NCBI RefSeq assembly: GCF_030345095.1
Contig: NZ_CP128360.1
Location: 1,240,001 to 1,304,000 of the forward strand
Direction of reading: 5' to 3'
Source: Solwaraspora sp. WMMA2056
GTDB taxonomy: Bacteria; Actinomycetota; Actinomycetes; Mycobacteriales; Micromonosporaceae
Length of the DNA stretch: 64,000 nt
In this document: positions 25,931 through 35,495 of the stretch, piece by piece
Numbering within the stretch: the first letter of the stretch is position 1
How the letters are laid out: each line of letters begins with the position of its first letter
The notes under the pieces: generated by a model
Databases searched by the model: none
Seen by the model: only the letters and a program-made list of their open reading frames with translations
What the model was told of the DNA's origin: nothing
Program-made: the position numbers and the translations under genes

Positions 25931-27958
25931 GGCCAGTGGGCGTCGTCGCTGCGCTACCACGACGGCATGTTCTACGTCGCGTTCAACACCAACAACCTGG
26001 GCGGCGCCTACATCTACCGTACCGACGATATCGACGACGGCGCCTGGCAGCGGACCGCGCTCGGCCGCGGCCTGCACGACCCGTCGCTCTTCTTCGACCT
26101 CGACGGAACCCCGTACATCTTCTACGGATCCGGTGGCACCAGCGCGGTGCGGCTCAACGCCGACCTGACCGCCATCGAGCAGAACTACCCGAACATCTTC
26201 ACCGCCGCCGACTACGCCGGCCAGCCGTTCATCGGCGGACTGTTCGAGGGTGCCCAGTTCTACTACATCGACGGCTACTACTACGCTTTGATCATCACCT
26301 GGCCGTCCGGGAAGGGCCGGCAGGTCGTCATGTTCCGCTCGACCGAGCTGCTCGGCCGCTACACCTCGGCCGGTGGCGTCAACACGTACGTCGCCCGTGG
26401 GGTGCTCAACTCCAACGGCTTCGCCCAGGGCAGCCTGGTGCCGATCGCCACCGCCGACGGCGGCACCGACTGGCACGGCATGTTCTTCCGCGACACCTTC
26501 CCGATCGGCCGCATCCCGGCGCTGATCCCGGCCGTCTGGTCCGACGGCTGGCCGGTCTTCGGCACCAACGGCGTGGTGCCGGTCGGCGGCGCGTTCGACA
26601 AGCCGATCCGGCTCGACCCGGCCGAGGAGAGCTACCAGCGGCAGCAGAGCATCGTCGCGTCCGACGACTTCGCCAACGACGCCCCGCACAAGGCGTACCA
26701 GGATGAACAGTGGACGATCCCGGACCCGCCGCCGACCGGCGAACCCCCGACCGAGGCGGAGATCGCCCCCAACGGTTCCCGGCTGGACATGGCCTGGCAG
26801 TGGAACCACGCCCCGGACAACCGCTACTGGTCGCTCACCGACCGCGACGGCTGGCTGCGGCTGACCACCGGCAAGGTCGTCACCGGCGGGTACGTCTACA
26901 CGAAGCTGTCCAACCGGGCCGAGCTGGCCTGGTTCGAGGAGGCCCGCAACACGCTGTCGCAGCGGACCTTCGGCCCGCGCCAGTCGGCCGAGACGAGGAT
27001 GGACGTCTCCGCGATGCGCGACGGCGACGTCGCCGGGATCGCCGCCTACAACCGGGGATTCTCGTACGCGGCGGTGAAACGCGTCGCCGGCGTCAACACC
27101 CTCGGCGTGGTCAACCGGGGCCAGCCGTTCGCGGTCGACCTCGACCAGGCGACCCTGGAGAACTTCCTGCCGGGCAGCACCGTGCCACTGGGCGACGCCA
27201 CCGAGGTGCACCTCAAGGCGGACCTGGACTTCGCCGCGCCGACCGGACAGCTCTGGACCACCTTCCACTACAGCCTCGACGGGCTCAGCTGGCACCAACT
27301 CGGCAGCCGGGTCGGCCCGCAGACCCTCGACGGCTCGCTGGCGCACTTCATGGGCCACCGGGTCGGCCTGTTCAACTACGCGACGCAGACCACCGGCGGG
27401 CACGTCGACTTCGACCACTACCTGCTCAGCGACACACTGACCGCGCAGGGCCGGCCGCTGGACACCGGTGCGCTCGACGACGCCATCGCGTACGCGGCGA
27501 CGCTGCGCGAAGCCGACCACCCGGCGGACGCCTGGGCGGCGATGCGGGCCGCGCTGGACGACGCGGTGACCGCGCGGGCCGGTCAGTTCGGCACCCAGAA
27601 CCAGATCGACGCGCCGGAGCGGGCGCTCAGCTACCAGCTGGCCCGTCTCGGCGTGCTCCGACTGGACACACCGAGGCTGCTGTCGGTCACCACGTCGAGC
27701 CGCTGCCTGGCGAAGAAGGTGCAGCTCGTCGTGGAGCTGACCGGTGTCGCACCGGCACGGGTGACCGGCACGGTCGCCTCGCCGTACGGCACCAAGGAGT
27801 ACGGGGTCGCTCCGTCCGCGAGCAAGGTGCGGACCTTCCCGACCGGTACGGCGTCGATGCCGGCCGGTGCGGTGACGGTGACCGCGACGGCCCGCGTCGA
27901 CGGCACCCCGGTCAGCGCGACCGTGACCGTGCCGTACGCCGCGCGGACCTGCCAGTGA
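25931..27958 (+). pseudogene. GH43 glycosidase lacking its N-terminus
   Basis: Homology begins abruptly at GQWASSLRYHDGMFYVAF, directly after an in-frame TAG (25928-25930). In intact family members about 100 residues precede this point: the signal peptide and the first blade with the general-base Asp. What remains has the modulating Asp in LHDPSLFFD and the acid Glu in GLFEGAQFYY, a second beta-sandwich (about 240-490), a helical FIVAR-like stretch and a C-terminal module starting SSRCLAKKVQLVVEL that is shared with the next gene. Translation could only start at an internal codon such as ATG 25967 and would give an unsecreted, baseless enzyme. It is therefore called a pseudogene. It would have released arabinose or xylose from plant polysaccharide. 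Confidence 0.8.
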
Positions 27959-28004
27959 CCTGTTCTTCCACCGGCAGTCAACTCGCAGATCAGAAGGGAT
28001 CCTC

Positions 28005-30392
28005 GTGAGACCACCCGTGCACCGCACCACCCGCCGGCGCGCCACGGCGCTCGTCGCGGTCAGCGCCCTGGTAGTCGCCGGGTTCGTCGCCCCGGCGTCG
28101 CCAGGGTACGCCGACGACGCCGATCTCATCGTCAACGGCGGCTTCGAAACCGGCCTCGACGGCTGGTTCGTCAACAACGGCAACGCCACCGACAGCGCGA
28201 CGCTGGCACTGACCGACGACGCCTACTCGGGGGACAACGCGGTACTGGTCACCGACCGGGCGACGACCGGGTCCGGCCCGATGCAGGACCTGACCGGCAA
28301 GGTGCAGGCCGGGCAGACGTACACCCTCACCGCCCGGATCCGGTACGACGACGCGGCGTCGCCGGCGACCAAGCAGTTCTTCGCGACGATGCACTATGGC
28401 GGGGCCACCTACACGAACCTGGTCAGCGTGACCGCGACCAGGGGACAGTGGGCGCAGTTCGCCGGGCAGTTCACCATCCCGGCGGGCCAGGGCGTCTCCA
28501 CGGCCCGGTTGTTCTTCGAGACGCCGTGGACAGCCGACCCAGCGGCCGATCCGGACCTGCACCTGATGGACTTCCGCCTCGACGACGTGTCGGTGGTCGG
28601 TGCCCCACCGCCGCCGGCACCGTCGAAGACCATCGAGGTGGTCGGCAAGCTGCCCGGCGAGCACAACCCGTTGATCGGGCACAAGTTCGGTGCCGACGGG
28701 TACGGGTTCGTGCACGACGGCCGGGTCTACCTGTATTTGACCAACGACACCCAGGGGTACGCGCCGGATCCGGCCACCGGGGTCTCGCCGGGCATCAACT
28801 ACGGCGACATCAACCAGATCACGGTGATCTCGACGACCGACATGGTCAACTGGACCGACCACGGGGAGATCCAGGTCGCCGGCCCGAACGGGGTCGCGCC
28901 GTTCACCAACAACTCGTGGGCGCCCGGCATGGCCAGCAAGGTGGTCGACGGCCAGGAGAAGTTCTTCCTCTACTACGCCAACGGCGGCGGATCGAGCAAC
29001 GTGATCACTGGTGCGTCGCCGCTGGGCCCGTGGGTCAGTGAGCGGACGAGCACCCTGATCGACGGCCGCACGCCCGGTGCGGAGGATGTGGCGTGGAAGT
29101 TCGACCCGGCGCCGTTCGTCGACGACGACGGCGAGGAGTACCTCTACTTCGGTGGCGGTCCCGCGTCGACCAGCATGCCGCCGGCCGAGCGGTTCAACAA
29201 CCCGAAGAACCTGCGGGCGATCGAGCTCGGTGCCGACATGGTGTCGACCGAGGGTACGGCGGCCGTGGTGGACGCGCCGGTGGCCTTCGAGGCGGCGCAG
29301 GTGTTCAAGCGCGACGGCAGGTACTACCTGTCGTACTCGTCGCACTTCGGCGGGCCCGACTTCGGTGGCAACCAGACGCCGCTGCCCGGCTACCCCGGCG
29401 GCGGCCAGATCGGCTACCTGATCTCCGACGACCCGATGTCGTGGCCGAAGGAGACCTACGCTGGCGTGCTGTTCCCCAACCAGTCGCAGTTCTTCGGGGC
29501 CGGCACCGGTGGCAACAACCACCAGTCCGTCTTCGAGTACGAGGGCAGGTACTACTTCACCTACCACGCCCCGACGCTGAACAAGCGGATCAACGGCAAC
29601 ACCACCCAGGGCTACCGCAGCCCGCACATCCAGGAGCTGACCTTCAACTCCGACGGCACGATCCAGCAGGTCGTCGGCACCTACGCCGGGGTCGACCAGG
29701 TCCGCGACTTCGATCCGTACCGTGTCTTCGAGGCCGAGACGTTCGGCTGGAGCAAGGGGGTCGCGACCGCGAAGGTCGACGGTGGATCGCCGCAGTTCGG
29801 TGACGGCGCACCCAACCTGGTGGTGCGCGACGTCGACAACGGCGACTGGACGGCGCTCTCCTCGGTGGACTTCGGCACCGGTGCGGCGAGCCTGACCGCG
29901 AAGGTCCGCCCGCTGGTGGCCGGCGGGTCGATCCAGGTGCGGCTCGGTGACGTCACCGCGCCGCCGGGTGAGTGGGCGGAGCTGACCGCTGCCCTCGACG
30001 GGGTCACCGGGGTGCACGACGTCTACTTCACCTACGCCGGACCGGCCGGGGACGACCTGTTCGAGATCGACACGTGGTCGTTCACCCCGGCGGCCGACGG
30101 CCCGACGCTGGCCGTGTCGGCGACGGCCGGTGTCCGGTGCTTCGGGCGCAACGCGCAACTCGTCGTCGACGTCACCAACGACGCGCCGGCCCGGATCACC
30201 GGCACCGTCACCACCGGATACGGCGAGAAGCAGTACGGCGTGGCACCGGCGACGAGCAAGGCGCGGACCTTCCCGACCGGCGGGGCGGTCGTCCCGGCCG
30301 GTACGGCGACGGTGACCGCGGCGGCGCGCCTCGACGGTGAGCTGGTGTCGGTCTCGGTGGAGGTGCCCTACGAAGCGCACGTCTGCGACTGA
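28005..30392 (+). CDS. Secreted GH43 arabinofuranosidase/xylosidase-type enzyme with carbohydrate-binding modules
   Basis: A 795-residue exported protein. It has a signal peptide (about 1-37, ending near SPGYA) and a CBM4/9-like module (about 40-195, LIVNGGFETGLDGWFVNNG). The GH43 five-bladed propeller (about 210-515) shows a candidate general-base Asp in GADGYGFVHDG, the modulating Asp in KFDPAPFVDDDG and the acid Glu in VAFEAAQVF. A CBM6-like module (about 570-695) and a C-terminal module (about 705-795) follow. It probably removes arabinose or xylose side chains from arabinoxylan outside the cell. The start is GTG 28005, 46 bp after the truncated GH43 gene. The last module is similar to that gene's, so the two were probably an operon of paralogous enzymes. 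Confidence 0.9.
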   Translation: MRPPVHRTTRRRATALVAVSALVVAGFVAPASPGYADDADLIVNGGFETGLDGWFVNNGNATDSATLALTDDAYSGDNAVLVTDRATTGSGPMQDLTGKVQAGQTYTLTARIRYDDAASPATKQFFATMHYGGATYTNLVSVTATRGQWAQFAGQFTIPAGQGVSTARLFFETPWTADPAADPDLHLMDFRLDDVSVVGAPPPPAPSKTIEVVGKLPGEHNPLIGHKFGADGYGFVHDGRVYLYLTNDTQGYAPDPATGVSPGINYGDINQITVISTTDMVNWTDHGEIQVAGPNGVAPFTNNSWAPGMASKVVDGQEKFFLYYANGGGSSNVITGASPLGPWVSERTSTLIDGRTPGAEDVAWKFDPAPFVDDDGEEYLYFGGGPASTSMPPAERFNNPKNLRAIELGADMVSTEGTAAVVDAPVAFEAAQVFKRDGRYYLSYSSHFGGPDFGGNQTPLPGYPGGGQIGYLISDDPMSWPKETYAGVLFPNQSQFFGAGTGGNNHQSVFEYEGRYYFTYHAPTLNKRINGNTTQGYRSPHIQELTFNSDGTIQQVVGTYAGVDQVRDFDPYRVFEAETFGWSKGVATAKVDGGSPQFGDGAPNLVVRDVDNGDWTALSSVDFGTGAASLTAKVRPLVAGGSIQVRLGDVTAPPGEWAELTAALDGVTGVHDVYFTYAGPAGDDLFEIDTWSFTPAADGPTLAVSATAGVRCFGRNAQLVVDVTNDAPARITGTVTTGYGEKQYGVAPATSKARTFPTGGAVVPAGTATVTAAARLDGELVSVSVEVPYEAHVCD

Positions 30393-30437
30393 TCGTGCCG
30401 TTCGCTCAGACAGCCGGTCGCTGACCGGGTGAGGCTG

Positions 30438-30476
30438 ATCGCCGTGCCGATGCCGGTCGGGCATCGGCACGGCGAT
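30438..30476. terminator. Bidirectional stem-loop terminator
   Basis: A perfect 17-bp stem (30438-30454 against 30460-30476, ATCGCCGTGCCGATGCC and its complement) with a GGTCG loop, between the GH43 stop and the convergent XRE-STAND gene. A TTCTC run follows on the plus strand. Confidence 0.8.
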
Positions 30477-30481
30477 TCTCA

Positions 30482-31696
30482 CTACGGCTTGCCGTCCTCC
30501 GACGGCAACGACTTCACGGCGGATGGATCGGGCAGTCGTGCCCGGTCGCGCCAGTCGGGATGTCGGCACAACCGCTGGTAGGCGTGGTGCCACCGCACGG
30601 CGGACTCCTCGCGCCACAGCCGGGCGGCGGCGTGGCGGTGTACTGCTGGACAGAGGTGGAAGCCGCCCGGCGCAGGGGTGTCGGTCAGCAGGCCCTGCTC
30701 GGTCAGCCCGTCCAGAGCGCGCGCGGTCGCCGCCGGGCCGAGCGTGGTCAGCAGGTCGGCGACCGTCGTCGGGTGGTCGCCGGGGCGCAGCAACGCCAGC
30801 CGTCGGAACAGGTGGCGCTGGTCGGTCGGCAACCGCAGGTAGGCGGCGTCGATGCTGGCCGGACCGGGGGCAGGTGCCGAGCCGGACAGCGGTGCCAGCG
30901 GGCACCAGCGGGCTCCGAACAGTCCGGCGAGCCCACTACGGCTGGCCACGATCGTCAACCACCCCGCCGACGCGGGTAGCACCGGCCGGACCTGCTCCTC
31001 GGCGTACGCGTCGTCCAGGACGAGGATCCCGCGCCGATCGGACATGACGGACCGTAACAGTCCGGCCCGGTCGTGAATCGGCCGTGGGGTCCGGTGCTCC
31101 GGTATGCCGAACGCGCGGAGCAGGCGGTCGATCGCCGTCCCGACGGCCAGTGGCTGGCGGGACGTGCCGGCCAGGTCGAGCAGCAGACCGTCGACGCCGT
31201 GCCGGTCGGCGGCGCGCTGCGCCGCCGCCACGGCGAGGTCGGTCTTGCCGACCCCCGCCGGCCCGCACACCACGACGACGGCCGGCCCGGCCGCCGACGG
31301 CCGCGCGTCGACGGCAGCGGTGGCAAGAGCGTCGAGTTGGCGTAGCTCGGCCCGGCGGTCGGGGCAGGACCGTCGCCGCACCGGCAGGGCCAGCGGGTGG
31401 CAGGTCTCCGGTCGACGGGTCACCGGGGCGGCCGCTGCCCGGGTGAGCTGGTCCACCACCGCCGCGTCGACGGATGCCGTCGCGCGCAGTGCCGCCGCGA
31501 TCCGTTCGATTGTCAACGGGTGCGGGGCCACCCGGCCGCGTTCCATGTTGCCGACGGTGCGTGCGGACAGGCCGGCGGCCTCGGCGAGCCGTTCCTGCGA
31601 CAGACCGGCCGCCCGCCGCAACGCCACGAGCAGCGACGGCAGGTCGGTCGGTGACCGGCCGTCGGGTGTGGTCGGGGCAACCTCGAGTGTCGGCAT
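30482..31696 (-). CDS. XRE-STAND regulator (HTH plus NB-ARC ATPase, no TPR)
   Basis: A 404-residue protein. The N-terminal XRE helix-turn-helix (about 20-75) reads LLVALRRAAGLSQERLAEAAGLSARTVGNMERGR. An NB-ARC-type ATPase follows with P-loop CGPAGVGKTDLAVAAA, Walker B GILVLDDAY and a winged-helix region (HLFRRLALLRPGDHPTTVADLL). It stops before the TPR sensor region found in its neighbour, so it is a short AfsR/SARP-like STAND protein. Such proteins couple ATP-driven oligomerisation to transcription control. It starts at ATG 31696 and is divergent from the longer paralogue at 31802 over 105 bp. No target gene is evident. Confidence 0.8.
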   Translation of the reverse strand: MPTLEVAPTTPDGRSPTDLPSLLVALRRAAGLSQERLAEAAGLSARTVGNMERGRVAPHPLTIERIAAALRATASVDAAVVDQLTRAAAAPVTRRPETCHPLALPVRRRSCPDRRAELRQLDALATAAVDARPSAAGPAVVVVCGPAGVGKTDLAVAAAQRAADRHGVDGLLLDLAGTSRQPLAVGTAIDRLLRAFGIPEHRTPRPIHDRAGLLRSVMSDRRGILVLDDAYAEEQVRPVLPASAGWLTIVASRSGLAGLFGARWCPLAPLSGSAPAPGPASIDAAYLRLPTDQRHLFRRLALLRPGDHPTTVADLLTTLGPAATARALDGLTEQGLLTDTPAPGGFHLCPAVHRHAAARLWREESAVRWHHAYQRLCRHPDWRDRARLPDPSAVKSLPSEDGKP

Positions 31697-31801
31697 GCCT
31701 GATGATCATTCCTTTCCGGTGCTTCGGTTGTGTGGCTGCGGAATTGATGTCCGGTAACTTGTGGCCGCACGGTCAGCGTCGGTGTGTCGAAAGGCCGGAC
31801 C

Positions 31802-34222
31802 ATGAGCCTCGGTGCTGCGGACCCGGCGGGTCCGGACGCGTTCGCCGTGCTGCTGCGCCGGTACCGGCGGGCCGCCGGCCTCAGCCAGCAGCAGTTGGCG
31901 CAGGCCGCCGGTCTGGGCGTGCGGACGCTGCGCGACCTGGAACGCGGCCGGGTCGGCCGGCCGCAGCGGGCCACGGTGACCGGGCTCGCCGAGGCGTTGC
32001 GGTTGCCGCCGGCCGAGGCGCAGCGGCTGCGCCGGTCGGCGACGTCGGACCAGCCGGTCGACGGCGATCCGGATCTCGCCCTGATCGGTCTGGCCGCGCC
32101 GGCGCGGGTGCCGCTGCCGGCGGATCCGTCCGATTTCAGCGGGCGGGACACTGAACTGCACCGGCTGGCGGGCCTGTTGGCCCGTCCCGGGTCGATCGTG
32201 GTGGTCCACGGTCCGCCCGGGATCGGGAAGACCAGCGTGGTCGTGCGCGCTGCCCGTACGGTGGCGGCCGAGTTGTCGGACGGGGCGTTCTTCGTCGATC
32301 TCCGAGGCACCCAGCAACAACCGACGACGGTACGCGGTGCGGTCGCGCAGTTGCTCGCCGAGCTCGGTGTGGACCGCCGTCGGCTGCCCGCTGGCCTCGA
32401 CGCGCGGTTGGCGTCGTACCGCGAGGCGTCGGCCGAGCGTAGCGCCGTACTGGTCCTCGACGATGCCCGCGACGCCGCGCAGGTCCGGTCGTTGCTGCCG
32501 GTCGGCGGCGACTGGCGGGTTCTGGTTTCCAGTCGTCGCCAGCTGACCGACCTGGCCGGTGCCGCCGGGGCCGGTGCCGGGCCGGGGCACGTCGAGCGGA
32601 TCGCGCTCGGTGCGCTGTCCGGACCCGATGCCCGGGCCCTGCTGGCCGGGGTGGTCGGACCGGCCCGGCTGGCCACCGAGCCGGCGGCGGTCGACGAGCT
32701 GGTCCGGATCTGCGGCGGCCTGCCGTTGGCCCTGCGGATCGTGGCCAGCCGGTTGGCTAGCCGTCCGTTGTGGACAATAGCGGGGCTGTTGGACCGGTTG
32801 CGCGACAGTCAGCGCCGGCTCGACGGCCTGTACGCCGGGGACATCGAGGTCCGTACCGCGTTCCTGGTGTCCTACCGGCAGCTCGACCCGGAACATCGGA
32901 CGGCGCTGCGGCGGCTGGCGCTGCTGCCATGGCCCGGCTACGACGCGGCGGTCGTGGCGGACCTGCTGGACAGCGGGACCGACCGGGCCGCCACGGTGGT
33001 GGCCGGTATCGCCGAGGCGGGGCTGCTCACGCCGTTGGCGGACAGCGGCCGGTACCGGCTGCACGATCTGCTGGCGGTGTTCGGGCAGGAACGCGCGGCG
33101 GCCGAGGACGGTCCGGCGGATCGGCAGGCGGCTCTCGACCGGGTCCGGGCCGGCCTGCTGGCGACGGTGGCAGATGTCGGCGGCTGGTTCCCGTCGTACC
33201 AGGAGCCGCTGACCCGGCACCGGTTCCCCGCTGCCCGTACGCCGTTCAGGTCCGCCACGGCCGCCCTGGACTGGTGCACCGCGCAGCGCCGGGCGATCAC
33301 CTGGGCGTTGCGGCGTACGGCACAGCAGCACCGCCACGCCGAGATCGTGACCGTGGTGGACGCGATCCGTGGGGTCGCCAACCGCCATCACCATCTGGCG
33401 CCCTGGCGGGAGGTCTTCCAGACGGCGGTGGACTCCTCCGTCGTCCTCGGTGACCCGGCGGCGGAGGCCCGGCACCGCGACTCCCTGGGCTTCGCGTTGA
33501 AGTACCAGGTCCGTCGCCCCGAGCAGGCGTTGCCGGAGCACGAACGGGCGCGGTGGCTGCACGCGGAGATCGGCGACCGGACCGGGTACGCGTGGAGCAC
33601 GCTCTACACCACCGGTGCGCTGCACCGCTGCGGTCGTCTGGCGGAGGCGCTCGACCGGGCGCGGCTCGCCGCAGACCTGTTCGCCGCGCTCGGTGAGACC
33701 CAGGGGGCGGTGATCGCCAGTTACGCCGTCGGCGACATCGAACGCGACCTGGGGCAGCCGCAGCAGGCGGCCCGGACCCACCGCCGTGGGCTCGCCCAGC
33801 TCGCTGATCCGGCGGGCCGGGACCGGGTGACGGCCGGCATGTTCGGCTACCGGCTCGGCCTCGACCTGGCCGCCGCCGGGGACCTGCCGGGCGCGGTGCA
33901 GGTGCTCGAATCGGCGTACGCGGCGTTCGCCGCCGAGCACCATCCTACCGGGATCGCCGAATGTCTCGGTGCGCTCAGCGAGGTGCTCGCCCAACTGGGC
34001 AGCTCACGCGCGGTCGCGGTCGCCACCCGTGCCGTCGGGGTCTGCCACGAGCTGGGCGACACGCTGCGCGAAGCCCAGGCCTGGTACGCGTTGGGCCTGG
34101 TGGCCCAGGCGGAGCAGCGCGCCGAGGACCATGCCCGGTGCTTCGACCGGGCCCGGTCGCTCTGCGCGGGGTCGGCCGACCTCGAGGTACGCAGCCTGCT
34201 CGTTCGGCTCGCCCGGCAGTGA
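31802..34222 (+). CDS. XRE-STAND regulator with NB-ARC ATPase and C-terminal TPR array
   Basis: A 806-residue regulator. It has an XRE helix-turn-helix (about 12-60, YRRAAGLSQQQLAQAAGLGVRTLRDLERGR), an NB-ARC ATPase (about 110-440) with P-loop HGPPGIGKTS, sensor SSRRQLTDLAG and the GLPLALRI motif, then TPR repeats (about 480-800) that likely sense a ligand or protein. It belongs with the AfsR/GutR-type STAND regulators of secondary metabolism and development. The ATG at 31802 has AAAGG upstream; a GTG at 31784 in frame is less convincing. The divergent neighbour shares the HTH and ATPase layout, so the pair looks like an ancient duplication. Confidence 0.85.
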   Translation: MSLGAADPAGPDAFAVLLRRYRRAAGLSQQQLAQAAGLGVRTLRDLERGRVGRPQRATVTGLAEALRLPPAEAQRLRRSATSDQPVDGDPDLALIGLAAPARVPLPADPSDFSGRDTELHRLAGLLARPGSIVVVHGPPGIGKTSVVVRAARTVAAELSDGAFFVDLRGTQQQPTTVRGAVAQLLAELGVDRRRLPAGLDARLASYREASAERSAVLVLDDARDAAQVRSLLPVGGDWRVLVSSRRQLTDLAGAAGAGAGPGHVERIALGALSGPDARALLAGVVGPARLATEPAAVDELVRICGGLPLALRIVASRLASRPLWTIAGLLDRLRDSQRRLDGLYAGDIEVRTAFLVSYRQLDPEHRTALRRLALLPWPGYDAAVVADLLDSGTDRAATVVAGIAEAGLLTPLADSGRYRLHDLLAVFGQERAAAEDGPADRQAALDRVRAGLLATVADVGGWFPSYQEPLTRHRFPAARTPFRSATAALDWCTAQRRAITWALRRTAQQHRHAEIVTVVDAIRGVANRHHHLAPWREVFQTAVDSSVVLGDPAAEARHRDSLGFALKYQVRRPEQALPEHERARWLHAEIGDRTGYAWSTLYTTGALHRCGRLAEALDRARLAADLFAALGETQGAVIASYAVGDIERDLGQPQQAARTHRRGLAQLADPAGRDRVTAGMFGYRLGLDLAAAGDLPGAVQVLESAYAAFAAEHHPTGIAECLGALSEVLAQLGSSRAVAVATRAVGVCHELGDTLREAQAWYALGLVAQAEQRAEDHARCFDRARSLCAGSADLEVRSLLVRLARQ

Positions 34223-34262
34223 CGCAGCCCCTCGGCAGTGACGCAGGCCCTCGGCAGTGACG
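34214..34262 (+). repeat. 19-bp tandem repeat across a stop codon
   Basis: The unit CGGCAGTGACGCAGCCCCT at 34214 is repeated at 34233 with one change and again in part at 34252. The first copy contains the stop of the STAND gene, so each copy carries another CAG-TGA. Replication slippage is the likely origin. Confidence 0.7.
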
Positions 34263-34409
34263 AATCCGGTTCTGCCGGTCGGTTTTCCTGTTCCGGCCGT
34301 CGGGGATCGGGTTCCATCCGAGGGTCGAGGCGATCGCGTGCGGCGAGGTCGCCTGCGTCGAGATCACGAGCGTCGAGACGTCGACGCCGACCGTGCCCGG
34401 AGGACAGTG

Positions 34410-35459
34410 ATGCAGCTCGGCCAGCAATCGTCAGCCGGGGACGCACCCGCCGGCCACCTGCCGGCCGACCGCGCGCGGGCAGCGTTCGCCGACGCGGTCG
34501 CGACCCGGGTGCTGCACCGCGACCCGGCGGCCTCACCCGCGCGACGCGGTGCCGCCGCATTGGTCGCGGTGCTGCTGACCCTGGTCGTCGTGGCTGTCGC
34601 CGGGTTCCTGGTCGAGTACCTGAGCAGCGGAAAGGGCACCGCGCGGGCGGCTGCCGTACCGGGTGCCACCGCGCCGACCACCGACCCGGACAGCCCGGTC
34701 GGGCCGGACGGGTCCGAGAGCCCGGGTCAGCCGACCGGGCCGGACGGCTCTGCCCCGACCAAGGGTCCGACGACGGCCGGCCAGCAGCCGGATACGCCGA
34801 CTGGCGCGCACCTGGTGCCGCCGCCGGCCGGAACGCAGCCGACGACCGCCCCTGTCGTGGCATCGGCGACCCGGACCACACCACCGGCTACCGCCGAGCA
34901 GAGCCGGTCGGTCGCGACGCAGCCGACCAGCGCGGCGCGGCTGGCGGCCACCACGTACTCGGCGATCGCCGGTCCCGGCTGCGCCGGCAACAACGACGCA
35001 CACAACTGGTACAGCCACGGGGTGTACCGCGACGGCACCGCCGGCTGGTACGACATCACCGGCGGCCACCGGGGCGACGGCTGTTCCGGGTCGGCGCTGG
35101 CGATCCCGATGTCCGGCAGCTCCACCGCGACCGGCCGCAACTACGTGGTCTGGTGGTTCGAGACAGCTCCCGTCGTCAACGGCACCTGCACCTTCTCCGT
35201 CCTCGTCCCGAACAGCGGCTCGGCGCGCGACGTCGCCGGCAACCCGGCGGTGTACAAGGTGCTCGGCGGTCGGACGTCGACGAGCCCGTACGCCCAGTTC
35301 TCGATCAACCAGACGGCGAACCGGGGACAGTGGGTCGGCACCGGGGCGGTGGCGGTCCGCAACGGTGCCATCTCGCTGCACCTGCAGGACTCCGGCCGGG
35401 ACCCGAACGGTGAACACATCGGTGCCGCACAGGTCCGGGTGAACTGCACCGCCGGATAG
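34410..35459 (+). CDS. Membrane protein with a golvesin-like extracellular domain
   Basis: A 349-residue protein with a cytoplasmic N-terminus (about 1-48), one transmembrane helix (about 50-71, AAALVAVLLTLVVVAVAGFLV), a Pro/Thr/Gly-rich stalk (about 80-180) and a C-terminal beta-sandwich (about 185-349). NYVVWWFETAPVVNGTCTFSVLVPN, then VYKVLGG, FSINQTANRGQWVGTGAVAVRNGAISLHLQD and a final HIGAAQVRVNC resemble golvesin/Xly-type carbohydrate- or surface-binding domains. Cysteines near both ends of the domain may form a disulfide. The start at 34410 follows GGAGGACAGTG. It lies between the STAND pair and the LuxR/type VII genes; a role at the cell surface is all that can be said. Confidence 0.65.
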   Translation: MQLGQQSSAGDAPAGHLPADRARAAFADAVATRVLHRDPAASPARRGAAALVAVLLTLVVVAVAGFLVEYLSSGKGTARAAAVPGATAPTTDPDSPVGPDGSESPGQPTGPDGSAPTKGPTTAGQQPDTPTGAHLVPPPAGTQPTTAPVVASATRTTPPATAEQSRSVATQPTSAARLAATTYSAIAGPGCAGNNDAHNWYSHGVYRDGTAGWYDITGGHRGDGCSGSALAIPMSGSSTATGRNYVVWWFETAPVVNGTCTFSVLVPNSGSARDVAGNPAVYKVLGGRTSTSPYAQFSINQTANRGQWVGTGAVAVRNGAISLHLQDSGRDPNGEHIGAAQVRVNCTAG

Positions 35460-35467
35460 GCGACCGG

Positions 35468-35482
35468 GACCGGTGGCCGGTC
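35468..35482. terminator. Short hairpin between convergent genes
   Basis: GACCGG-TGG-CCGGTC, a 6-bp stem with 3-nt loop, lies 8 bp past the golvesin-like gene and 13 bp before the end of the LuxR-type gene. It could serve both. Confidence 0.4.
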
Positions 35483-35495
35483 GTACCGATCCGGG

